NCBI GenBank assembly: GCA_030248225.1 | Contig: JASANE010005173.1 | Span: 34,483 to 98,482 of the forward strand | Origin: Trileptium ribeirensis | Taxonomy: Eukaryota; Nematoda; Enoplea; Enoplida; Thoracostomopsidae | Length of the DNA: 64,000 nt | Direction of reading: 5' to 3' | In this document: piece by piece, positions 48,101-59,945 of the stretch | How the letters are laid out: each line of letters opens with the position of its first letter | How positions within the stretch are numbered: position 1 is the stretch's first letter | Notes under the pieces: model-generated | Told to the model about the DNA's origin: nothing | Database searches by the model: none | Seen by the model: only the letters and a program-made list of their open reading frames with translations | Position numbers and translations under genes: made by a program

Positions 48101-51100
48101 ATAGAGAAACTTAATTGTGTCGCATTATCCAGCAGAGTCGTCGACTCTTGGTAGTCAGTAATTGGAACGTTTCACAAATCAGCATCTACTACACAGAAGT
48201 GCCTGGGCCGGTCAATCCCCAACCACCCTAAGAACTGGACTAAACTATAAACATAGAAGAAAAAAGATTGTGATTAGAATCAAATAGTTATCTCGTAAAC
48301 AAGAGTCGTCGACTCTTGGTAGTCAGTAATTGGAACGTTTCACAAATCAGCATACTACTACACAGAAGTGCCTGGGCCGGTCAATCCCCAACCACCCTAA
48401 GAACTGGACTAAACTATAAAGATAGAAGAAAAAAGATTGTGATTAGAATCAAATAGTTATCTCGTAAACAAGAGTCGTCGACTTCTTTGAAGAAAGTAGT
48501 CAGTAATTGGAACGTTTCACAAATCAGCATCTACTACACAGAAGTGCCTGGGCCGGTCAATCCCCAACCACCCTAAGAACTGGACTAAACTATAAAGATA
48601 GAAGAAAAAAGAGATATATTATAATCAAATATATATATCTTAAAAAAGAGTCGTCGACTATTGGTAGTAAGTAATTGGAACGTGTCACAAATCAGCATCT
48701 ACACAGAAGTGCCTGGGCCGGTCAATCCCCAACCACCCTAAGAACTGGACTAAACTATAAAGATAGAAGAAAAAAGATTGTGATTAGAATCAAATAGTTA
48801 TCTCGTAAACAAGAGTCGTCGACTCTTGAGTAAGCAAGTAATCCAAACGTTCACAAAATAGCATCTACTACACCAGAATACCTGGGCCGTTCAATCCCCA
48901 ACCACCCTAAGAACTGGACTAAACTATAAAGATAGAAGAAAAAAGATTGTGATTAGAATCAAATAGTTATCTCGTAAACAAGAGTCGTCGACTCTTGGTA
49001 AGTTCATAATTGGAACGTTTCACAAATCAGCATCTACACAGAAGTGCCTGGGCCGGTCAATCCCCAACCACCCTAAGAACTGGACTAAACTATAAAGATA
49101 GAAGAAAAAAGATTGTGATTAGAATCGATGGTTATCGTAAAATTAGTTGACTCTTGGTAGTATCATAATTGGAACGTTTTCACAAATCAGCATCTACTAC
49201 ACAGAAGTGCCTGGGCCGGTCAATCCCAACCACCCTAAGAACTGGACTAAACTATAAAGATAGAAGAAAAAAGATTGTGATTAGAATCAAATAGTTATCT
49301 CGTAAACGGAGTCGTCGACTCTGATCTCAGTAATTGGAACGTTTCACAAATCAGCATCTACTACACAGAAGTGCCTGGGCCGGTCAATCCCCAACCACCC
49401 TAAGAACTGGACTAAACTATAAAGATAGAAGAAAAAAGATTGTGATTAGAATCAAATAGTTTATCTCGTAAACAAGAGTCGTCGACTCTTGGTAGTCAGT
49501 AATTGGAACGTTTCACAAATCAGCATCTACACAGAAGTGCCTGGCCCGTCAATCCCCCGCCCTAAGAATGGACTAGAACTCTGAGAGATTAGAAGAAAAA
49601 AGTTGTGTTAGAATCAAATAGTTATCTCTAAACAAGAGTCGTCACCTTAGTATAATTGAAACATTACACAAATCAGCATCTACTACACAGAAGTGCCTGG
49701 GCCGGTCAATCCCCAACCACCCTAAGAACTGGACTAAACTATAAATATAGGAAGAAAAAAGATTGTGATTAAAATCAAATAGTTATCTAGTAAACAGAGT
49801 CGTCGACTCTTCAATTAATCAGTAGTTGGAACGTTTCACAAATCAGCATCTACTACACAGAAGTACCTGGGCCGGTCAATACCCCAACCACCCTAAGAAC
49901 TGGACTAAACTATATAAGATAGAAGAAAAAAGATTGTGATTAGAATCAAATAGTTATCTCTTAAACAAGAGTCATCGACTCTTGGTAGTCAGTAATTGGA
50001 ACGTTTCACAAATCAGCATCTACACAGAAGTGCCTGGGCCGGTCAATCCCCAACCACCCTAAGAACTGGACTAAACTATAAAGATAGAAGAAAAAAGATT
50101 GTGATTAAATTCAAATAGTTATCTCGTAGAACAAGAGTCGTCGACTCTTCATTCGTCAGTAATTGGAACGTTTCACAAATCAGCATCTCTACACAGAAGT
50201 GCCTGGGCCGGTGGATCCCCAACCACCTTAAGACTGGACTAAACTTCTAAGAGATAGAAGAAAAAAGATTGTGATTAGAATCAAATAGTTATCTCGTAAA
50301 CAAGAGTCGTCGACTCTTCGTAGTCAGTAATTGGAACGTTTCACAAATCAGCATCTACACAGAAGTGCCTGGGCCGGTCAATCCCCAACCACCCTAACAA
50401 CAGGACTAAACGAAAAAGATAGAAGAAAAAAGATTGTGAGAAGAATCATATAGACATCTCGTAAACAAGAGTCGTCGACTCTTGGTAGTCAGTAATTGGA
50501 TCGTTTCTCAAATCAGCATCTACTACACAGAAGTGCCTGGGCCGGTCAATCCCCAACCACCCTAAGAACTGGACTAAAGTATTAAAGATAGAAGAAAAAA
50601 GATTGTGATTAGGGAATCAAATAGTTATCTCGTAAACAAGTCGTCGACTCTTCGTAGTCATAATTGGAAACGTTTCACAAATCAGCATCTACACAGAAGG
50701 CCTGGGCGGTCAATCCCCAACCACCCTAAGAACTGGACTAAACTATAAAGATAGAAGAAAAAAAGATTGTGATTAGAATCAAATAGTTATTCGTAAAAAG
50801 TAGTCGACTCTTGGTAGTCAGTAATTGGAACGTTTCACAAATCAGCATCTACTACACAGAAGTGCCTGGGCCGGTCAATCCCCAACCACCCTAAGAACTG
50901 GACTAAACTATAAAGATAGAAGAAAAAAGATTGTGATTAGAATCAAATAGTTATCTCGTAAACAAGAGTCGTCGACTCTTGGTAGTCATAATTAGAACGT
51001 TTCACTAATCAGCTTCTACACAGAAGTGCCTGGGCCGGTCAATCCCCAACCACCCTAAGAACTGGACTAAACTATAAAGATAGAAGAAAAAAGATTGTGA

Positions 51101-54100
51101 TTAGAATCAAATAGTTATCTCGTAAACAAGAGTCGTCGACTCTTGGTAGTCAGTAATTGGAACGTTTCACAAATCAGCATCTACTACACAGAAGTGCCTG
51201 GGCCGGTCAATCCCCAACCACCCTAAGAACTGGACTAAACTATAAAGATAGAAGAAAAAAGATTGTGATTAGAATCAAATAGTTATCTCGTAAACAAGAG
51301 TCGTCGACTCTTGGTAGTCAGTAATTGGAACGTTTCACAAATCAGCATCTACTACACAGAAGTGCCTGGGCCGGTCAATCCCCAACCACCCTAAGAACTG
51401 GACTAAACTATAAAGATAGAAGAAAAAAGATTGTGATTAGAATCAAATAGTTATCTCGTAAACAAGAGTCGTCGACTCTTGGTAGTCAGTAATTGGAACG
51501 TTTCACAAATCAGCATCTACACAGAAGTGCCTGGGCCGGTCAATCCCCAACCACCCTAAGAACTGGACTAAACTATAAAGATAGAAGAAAAAAGATTGTG
51601 ATTAGAATCAAATAGATATCTCGTAAACAAGAGTCGTCGACTCTTAGTAGTCAGTAATTGAACGTTTCACAAATCAGCATCTACACAGAAGTGCCTCGGC
51701 CCGTCAATCCCCAACCACCCTAAGAACTGGACTAAACTATAAAGATAGAAGAAAAAAGATTGTGATTAGAATCAAATAGTTATCTCGTAAACAAGAGTCG
51801 TCGACTCTTGGTAGTCAGTAATTGGAACGTTTCACAAATCAGCATCTACACAGAAGTGCCTGGGCCGGTCAATCCCCAACCACCCTAAGAACTGGACTAA
51901 ACTATAAAGATAGAAGAAAAAAGATTGTGATTAGAATCAAATAGTTATCTCGTAAACAAGAGTCGTCGACTCTTGGTAGTCAGTAATTGGAACGTTTCAC
52001 AAATCAGCATCTACACAGAAGTGCCTGGGCCGGTCAATCCCCAACCACCCTAAGAACTGGACTAAACTATAAAGATAGAAGAAAAAAGATTGTGATTAGA
52101 ATCAAATAGTTATCTCGTAAACAAGAGTCGTCGACTCTTGGTAGTCAGTAATTGGAACGTTTCACAAATCAGCATCTACTACACAGAAGTGCCTGGGCCG
52201 GTCAATCCCCAACCACCCCTAAGAACTGGACTAAACTATAAAGATAGAAGAAAAAAGATTGTGATTAGAATCAAATAGTTATCTCGTAAACAAGAGTCGT
52301 CGACTCTTGGTAGTCAGTAATTGGAACGTTTCACAAATCAGCATCTACTACACAGAAGTGCCTGGGCCGGTCAATCCCCAACCACCCTAAGAACTGGACT
52401 AAACTATAAAGATAGAAGAAAAAAGATTGTGATTAGAATCAAATAGTTATCTCGTAAACATAGCATATACTTTAATAGGGCGAATGTTAAAATTTCATTT
52501 CTATATTTATACAAAGCTATGATTCCAATGAGAACAGTGATTAAGTGTTAAGGCGGAGACTAAAATTTGGGCCTTCGGGGTTCAAATGGAAACAAAATTG
52601 CCTAACTGTTGCTAACAAAGGATATATCAGCCTCAGGCCGGATGCCCACCCTACCTCTTTCCTGTAGGGTTTAAAACAAAAAAAATGGTGTGGGTATCCC
52701 GGAATTCAGTGCATTAAAATCCAACTATATTCCAGAATATAACTGTTACTGCCTTCGTTTAAGAGTATAAATATTGATGGAAAAAATTTGGACGGTGGTA
52801 ATAACTTTTTTCAAAAGTTGGGACTCCTGTGGTATTCACGGTCAGTGGAAACGTTAGCAGAATTTATAGATAAACATATCGTTCCCGGACAACTCGCCTC
52901 CGGACAATTCATTCCTGGACAGTTTGTTTCCAGACAATTCATTCCAGACAATTCGTCTCCGGTCAACTCGTCCACACACAACACTTTCCCGGGCAATTCG
53001 CCTCAGTGCACTGTATTCTGCTAATCATGAGGTCATGTGGCACGCGACCTAAGGCTTTTTCAAGTCAACGAAGATCACAAGTTTTTATGTTCCTTCTCGT
53101 GATCTCGTTCAATTACCAAACAAGCGGAATGAACCTGGCCTCTTGACAAATCCACATTGCTTTGTGCCGATTTCGACGACTGATCTGAGGCTGGCGTCGA
53201 CAAGTCGTCGCTCAAAAAGATCCTCGCTTTGTGCGTGGCAGAAACGAACGAATTGGGCGATATGTTGTTGCAAGCGCTGACGTAGCGTTTCCTTTTCCAC
53301 ACCGGGACTGTGATGTTTGTCATTCACATCGCCGGTTCAGCACCCTTTTTGACGATCTACATAAAAAAGGTTGGAAAGTACTTTAGTGTCGCGCCGTCAC
53401 GGTAATTTCCATGCCAGGTACATAATCAGATCTTGTCGCCTTGTCGTTCTCTGCGTATTTGATGAGCTTTTGTGAAATTTTTTGTAACGGAGCGATTTTT
53501 GTAACGGGTCTGAGTAACGATTCGGCGCTCGGGATAGACGGGTAATAAAAATCATCGTTGATGATTTTATCGAAATAATACCGCCCACGGCGCCGATCGC
53601 GTCCGTATCTTGCAGTATTTGATGGTCGTCGCCTTTGGATCAGAGTTGACTTTCTTGAGAATGGATTGTCCAGGGACGAGTTCTCCGGGGACGAATTGCC
53701 CATGGACGAATTATCCTGGGGACGAATGTCCTGGGGACGAATTGTCCTAGGGACGAATTGTCTTAGGGACGAATTGTCCTAGAGACGAGTTGTCCTAGGG
53801 ACGAATTGTCCTAGAGACGAGTTGTCCTAGGGACGAATTGTCCTAGGGACGAATTGTCCTAGGGACGAATTGTCCTAGGGACGAATTGTCCTGGGGCCGA
53901 ATTGTCCTGGAGACGAATTGGAAGCGAATTGTCCTGGGGACGAATTGTGCTGGGGACGAATTTTCCGAGGGAGACGAATTGTCCTGGAGAAGAATTGTCC
54001 AGGGACGAATTGTCCTGAGAACGAGCTGCCCAGGGACGAATTGTCCCGTCTCCTATACATATATACGTTTAGAACAATGATTGTTTCAGATAATGAAGCG

Positions 54101-57100
54101 TGAGCTGATGGAGTTGCGTATTGCTTTGAGCCAGGAACGTCGTGCCCGGATGAACCTTGAGGATCATTTCACCCAAGCAAAAGTGCTTCAACCGGCAATT
54201 TGTGGCGAAGCCACCGACATCCAGCAGCAGCAACATCATCAGGCGAAACAGCTTGGGACCCCAGTGGGAGTCCCAGTAGCACATGTAAGATTTGCGCAAC
54301 CCAATTTTTTCAACTTATTGCTCTGTTGTGGCAGAGGTGCTATATTAATTAAGCTGCCCATGTTACCTTTATGGACCGGACGGTATATCGTTAGAACAAT
54401 GAACAGCCTAGAGCGGGGGCTTCGAGGCTGGGCTTTGGCAATATACAACTCATATTGGGCCGCTAGGCCAGTACATGGCTCATAGTGAGACCTTGGTTTA
54501 GGCTAAGTGATTAGGTTTAGTATATCAAGAACGGCATAGCATATATTTGACCTCCGCTCATCAAAGCTACATTGACCAATTATGCTGTTGAAATTGAGAT
54601 TTTTGTACGCAGCAGGGTGAAAAAAATTTTTCCCTCTACACTCAGCCACCATTAGATTGATTGATAGACTCCGCTTCGGATATTTATTTTTTAAGCCACA
54701 TTTAAAATGATTCCGCGTACAAATATTTTTCCAATGTCATTTTTAGTATTACACGCTTCAAAGTTCACATTTTTTGCTCTATCAATAATGATCAATTTGG
54801 AGATTTACCTAATTTATTAAAGATGTACCTAATTAATTCTATCCCATTATATTTCCTTAGGTATATATATATGAAAGTAAGCATTCAAAGCCTAAGTATC
54901 CAAAGCTATATCCAGGCCCACAATCACCGGGGATGGGTTAGGGAACACGGGTCCCCCAAACAAATTTATCTGGGAACAGCTGTACAAGTTGTCCCTCTCA
55001 AATAAGACAAGTTGGTCAGGCATATATAAACTATTGATAACCTTCATAAGCATGACCGTATCATTAGAGGTTCATTATGAACCCATGAACCTTTAATGTG
55101 TAATGTAATCTAATGTGTAATCTAATCTAATTGTGTAATGTGACGTGAGTGTGACACTCCATCACACTACACAATACCCATGCGCTGAATGTGGCCATTT
55201 TGTCATTTGTCCCACTTTTAAAGGAGTGACAAGTTTTCCAGTTTCGTCCTGTCATGGTCTGTCCTTAACTTTCGTTTTTTTCCCCGCGCAACTTTTGTTC
55301 TGCGTTTCCAACTTTTTGTTTTTATGAACCCTCAACCCTCGGTGGTGGTGTCCACCCAACTTTTATTCCAAATTTTCGAGCAAAATTGTTTGTTCGAATT
55401 TTGGAATAAAAATTGGGAGGATAGAACAAATTTAGTCTCACAGAACAAAAGTTGAGGAACGGGACTATAGCTAGGGGAGACGGGGGAGGGGGTATAGGGC
55501 GAAACTGGGAAATTTGTCCACCTTTTAAAAGTGGCGGGACAAATGCGACAAAAATAAGCCGCGTCATCTCGCAACGTATATAATGTAGTGGGCGCCACCC
55601 TGTTCTTCCAAGGTTTCATCTTGAACTTTAGGGTCCAACCTGCGAAGTTTGTATTCGCCCGTACCCCTCCACCCTCAGGCTTTTTGTGTTTGAGCCCTTG
55701 ACTATATTAACAAGTTATGCTATTAATTAAGGCTAATTTTTAAATCTAGTTTTTTTATTCAGGAACCGTTCAAAAATGCTGCATAAACTTTTAAATAACA
55801 ATAGGGCTTGATTTAAATTTTTTTAATAAAACAAGATAATATTTTTGTAACGTTAGTTTTGGCAGTGATAAAATTTAAGCGAAAAATTTTGGTGTATGCG
55901 GTTTGAGAGAATTTTCATCTCCGGTTCAATCCCTTAGGTACTTACAAAGTGTATTATGATTCATTCGTCTGAAATTTCGTGACTTTTGCGCAGTGAGTAA
56001 AATGGTGAACAAACGTTATAATATCTTGTCTTGTGACCGATATTATAATGCAATAATTGTTCGATAATACTTAGGGAATTGTGGGTGATTTAAAATTGGG
56101 TCTCATATAACGTACTGTTGGTGGGTCTTCCTAGAATCTCTCTTCAGTCCGAAATTGATAAATTTTTGAAAATTTTGGCACCATTCGACTAGCTCAACGA
56201 GGCGGTTCAGAAGAATCTATTTCTGCAATATTTATGACAATTTTTTTCATATTTTTTGGTACGGCTTTGGCGTAGCCGTAGGATTTCACATAAATGGAAA
56301 TAATTTCTTAACCCATGAACTGATTGACTTGATTTTACCACCATCCGATGCAGCTCGTCAATATAGTTCGAATGACATCTAAAATGAGAAAAAAATTTTG
56401 CGAAGATTTTGGGAACCATTTTTAGATACCAAACAAATCGAAAAATGTCATAAATATCGCCGAAATCTAGTTTCATAACCCTCTCGCGGAGCTGAGTTGA
56501 ATGGTACCAAAATTTCAGCTGCTATCTTCAAAATTCACCAATTTTGGTCTGAGGAATTTTAGGAAAGACACCTATCTATGGCTTTACTATTCAACTGTAG
56601 CTAACTACGTTATTTAACTGCAACTGCAGCACGCCAAGTGTCATGGATGTCCAACTGGCGCACGTCAAAGTGTTGCGGACGTCCAAATTGTAGCGCACCC
56701 AAATGTTACGGCTGCCTAACTGTCGCACGACCAAATGACGCTTCACCGCCGTAAATAAATCAACCGCCGTAGCGAAGCATCTAGTTTTGTTTTTATATAT
56801 TTTCAGAACCCAGGTCCGTCGTCGTCGTCGGCTGCTGTTGCAGCTGCAGCCGCAGCAGCAACATACGCCAGTCTTCTCGACACGTATGGATTAGCTGCTG
56901 TTAATAAGGCTGCAGCAATTGCAGCTGCTGGTCTGGCAAACAACGCAACGTCCAATATTCGTTCATCGTTTGCCGCGACACCAACCAACAACAGCCATAA
57001 TTCGTCGTCGTATATGACATCGCCGCCGATATCGAGAGCGGGCCTTGCGAAACCGACGCCCATCAAGCCGTCACCGATCGGGTGGAGGGTGAGCGGTGGC

Positions 57101-58638
57101 TATCATCATAATATTCGCCCCGGGCACCATAGTCATCTTCCAACCGCTAATCATCGACTGACATCGCCGACGACGGGCTACCAGTGGAGCCGTGACGCCG
57201 GCTAACGGATTACTCCAGCTGACAACGGCGCCAAATTTCATTCCTTCTCCGCCTTCCGAGTCGCCACAATGTGGCTTGCCGGTAAACGGAGCAGGTGGAC
57301 AGGCGCTCATGTCTGGAGGCTTTATCTCTCCGAACGCTAATGGGATATTGGTACCGCAACATCAGTATAGTAATAATAATAATAATGGTAATAATTATAA
57401 ATCGCTGCTCACATCTCCGACAGTAGGTCCGACCAGCATGGCAACATCGTTTTCGATTTCAGGCAACAACAACACTGCTGCAGGACCGCTAGTCTCAAAG
57501 CATAATCAACAGCAGAACAACGAGACTAGGGAAAACCTTTATCACTATAGGAATAAAGTGCAAAATAATCAAAGCGGAACAAGTGCGGCGGCTCTCCAAT
57601 TAAGTTTAGATCTTCCCGGAGCAGGAGTAGGTGGAAGCAGGACGATGCAACACAATATGATGGATTCCGCGTTGAAGACAGCAATGTCATCCAACTATGA
57701 TTGGTCATCGCCAGGTAGCGGTGGTGGAACATCGTTCGAGTCAACTAGTCGACATGGTTTACCTCCGCAACATGTTAGCTCTCGACGATTCAGTTTACCA
57801 ACACCCGATCCATCAGCATCATCATCGTGTTCGTCGACTGGATTCAATGGAGCCGACTCGCTGCGTATCGAAATGATGTCCAATCGCATAATCAACAACA
57901 ACAGCAACAAAGACAACAAAGTTCGGAACAATTGTGGTACTGGCGACAAAATTACAACAGCGATGAACCGCAGCGGAAGCAACAGCAGCAACTATAATCA
58001 CAAACAATTATTACAATTACATCGCGGAACATCGACTCCTCCGGCGTACGGCAGTAGCGGTAGCCGACAAAACTTGGAAGCGATCGTTGAAGCAATTCGA
58101 CATTTGGAAGGTGGCGACTTATTTATCGATACACAGCAACAATCAGCTCCTGTTGTAGGGTCGGGGCGTCGTGAAGGCAACACCACAAACAATAATAATT
58201 GTAATGGTTTACCGTCGATGGCTATGACCGCGGCTGCAGCAGGACTTGCTTCGCAAGATAGAGCTGTCTGTGGCGGCGGCAACACCAATGAAATGCTTCT
58301 GAGTTGTCATCGAGACAATGCATTGACAATTCGTGGAACGAAATTGAATCTTACTTCTGCTGCTAGTACTACGGTAAGCGGTGACAGCAACGTCTCCACA
58401 GTTGCCGTCAAAAATGTCAATCTCAATCTCCTAACGCCGTCGTCACGACGATTACGTTCTTCAACAAACCAGCCAACAACAGCCACCCCCCCGCTGGCAC
58501 AAATTGCTTCGTCAGCTTTTGAACAACCCTTCGATGACTAGTAAACTTAGCCAAGTTACAAGTGCTATTGCAATTTGTAAACCGGCCTCGTGTCTAAGTG
58601 ATGATCCAGTTGTGACTAACTCCGCGGTAAAGTCTTAG
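44529..58638 (+). CDS. TFAP4: Transcription factor AP-4 (TFAP4/cropped), right-arm copy, bHLH exons missing
   Basis: Exons 44529..45128 (a), 46204..47422 (b), 54090..54284 (c), 56807..58638 (d). It mirrors the left copy and points away from it. Here the zipper exon c is intact, and most of exon d is one long frame including the SRQNLEAIVEAIRHLEGG motif (58,060-58,113). Exons a, b and d carry lesions the left copy lacks. Amino-acid substitutions also separate the copies (for example LANS/LANW and KRRATS/KRRPTS), so they are two different alleles or paralogues, not one sequence read twice. No bHLH exon is found between the centre and exon a. Confidence 0.85.
45545..46023 (+). repeat. Dispersed 0.5 kb repeat, right-arm copy
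   Basis: Mirror of 26,398-26,885, same orientation relative to TFAP4. Confidence 0.7.
46204..47422 (+). CDS. TFAP4: TFAP4 exon b, right copy, frameshifted
   Basis: 1,219 bp, against 1,208. An in-frame three-base difference near 46,506 is followed by extra bases near 46,763 and 47,291 and a rearranged patch at 47,340-47,360. Together these give premature stops. Splice sites are conserved. Confidence 0.75.
48132..52460 (-). repeat. 168-bp satellite array, right arm, about 26 copies
   Basis: Reverse-complement array of the same monomer, longer than the left by roughly 460 bp. Copies at 48,600-50,800 carry many more substitutions and indels than any left-arm copies. Confidence 0.95.
52875..54053. 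mobile_element. Right-arm copy of the 16-bp-array foldback element
   Basis: Mirror of 18,810-20,017. The inner part of the large array matches. The outer part has a different set of unit variants, dominated by gacgaattgtcctagg rather than the left arm's gacgaattgtcctgag. Confidence 0.55.
53075..53703 (-). pseudogene. Unrecognised coding-like core, right copy
   Basis: Mirror of the left core. Open stretches at 53,703-53,383 and 53,327-53,109 share the KLIKYAENDKATRSDYVPGM and IGTKQCGFVKRPGSFRLFGN segments with the left copy. The second stretch is the cleaner version, running HHSPGVEKETLRQRLQQHIA then AQFVRFCHAQSEDLFERRLV. Frame breaks differ from the left copy. Confidence 0.35.
54090..54284 (+). 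CDS. TFAP4: TFAP4 exon c (leucine zipper), right copy, intact
   Basis: 65 codons in phase 0 between acceptor ttgtttcag and donor gtaaga. It encodes IMKRELMELRIALSQERRAR then MNLEDH, a heptad-type coiled coil matching the AP-4 zipper, followed by a Gln/His-rich QQQQHHQ stretch as in other AP-4 proteins. Confidence 0.87.
54345..54545 (-). repeat. Right-arm copy of the 6,013 element family
   Basis: Mirror of 18,320-18,510. Confidence 0.5.
55189..55562. mobile_element. Right-arm copy of the 17,297 foldback sequence
   Basis: Mirror of 17,297-17,670, nearly identical. Confidence 0.6.
56120..56572. mobile_element. Right-arm copy of the 16,282 foldback element
   Basis: Mirror of 16,282-16,737, with the same inverted ends and a few substitutions and indels. 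Confidence 0.65.
56620..56755. repeat. Right-arm 16-17 bp minisatellite
   Basis: Mirror of 16,095-16,235, with the same variant order and few changes. Confidence 0.65.
56807..58638 (+). CDS. TFAP4: TFAP4 terminal exon d, right copy, two frameshifts
   Basis: 1,832 bp. An extra base near 57,183 (ctaccagtgg) and another near 58,517 (gcttttg) shift the frame. Between them a 449-codon frame is open and contains the conserved IVEAIRHLEG motif. Correct-frame TAG at 58,636-58,638. Confidence 0.84.
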
Positions 58639-59499
58639 GTTAAATATCCTTTCGGACCCATCCAAAATCAAGCATCGACTGCTTAAAGATCAATTGCATT
58701 GCGTGTATGCACCTAGCTACATGCGGTTTATAACTTGGTTTCCACAGCTGAATCCAGTCAAACCGGGCTGAATCTATTGCTGACAACTTGAGATCAAATC
58801 CACTGCAATCCATCGATAATCGATGATTACGGTCATTAAGCGCTGGACAATGCGTTGCTGTTTAACATGGTTCTCATTTTGCAAAATGTTGAGGATGACG
58901 TCACAATTTGTCATTTGGAATAAGCATTCCGATGTAATTATGATGGCTTTTCGGACGTGACTCTGCCATGGTCGCTAAAATCTGTATCAGTGAATTGATT
59001 GATGGCACAATACTACTCCAACTTCTTTGATCATGACTTATTACATTTATGTTTTTGTAAATTATAGGAACATGGGTTGCATTTTCAAGAGAAGGATCCC
59101 CTATAGCTGTGGATTACGGACTATCAATGCTTGCATTGTGCCTATTATAAATACCTGACTGCATGAAATGTAAAATTGCACCCAAATCAAACTTAGAGCG
59201 ATTATTCAACTTTACCAGTATAACGGATCAGAACATCAATGCGTACGTTACTTCTATTGTTAAATTATTTTTTAAAAAAATTTAAATCATGCTATATAAC
59301 TCAACTTATTATCTCTATATCAGCCCAAATAAACACTGAGGAGCGCTGCGTTATATGATTTGAAAAAGGTATGGTGGGTTATAGTACCTACTGCATCCCA
59401 ACTTAGTCTTCAGGACCGGCGACATTTTGTCTGGCATGGGAGTTAGAATATGAACAAAAGAACCATCACACGATTGCAATATATCTGGCAAAAACAATG

Positions 59500-59945
59500 A
59501 TTTTACTATTGTATATCTCGCAGGGCATACATTTGGCATTGGTGAGCCATGGGAGGCCCTGGTTCTTCCAGCTTCACCTTTGGTGCTGGCCGTGTGATTA
59601 GATACAACCGAAGTGGTATAAAGATCAAAGCCTTAAGGCTGAGTCTTAAACGAAGTATGTATACTGAGAACAGCTCTGTGCCTGCTTTACTCCGTTTAAA
59701 CCTCCATTCAGGGTTAATTTTTCAGTAGAATATATCTCGCAGGGGTGTACTTTTGGTATTGGTGAGCCATATGAGGCCCATGTTCTTCCGACTTCACCTT
59801 TGGTGCTGGCCGTGTGATTAGATACAACCGAAGTGGTGTAAGGATCAAAGCCTTAAGGCTGAGTCTTAAACGAAGTATATATATATACTGAGAACAGCTC
59901 GGTGCCTGCTTTACTCCGTTTAAACTTCCTCTCCTCAGGGTTAAT
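59500..59945. repeat. Right-arm 226-bp repeat, two copies
   Basis: Mirror of 12,911-13,350, with both copies retained and the (TA)n difference preserved. The copies therefore predate the inversion or allelic split. Confidence 0.8.
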
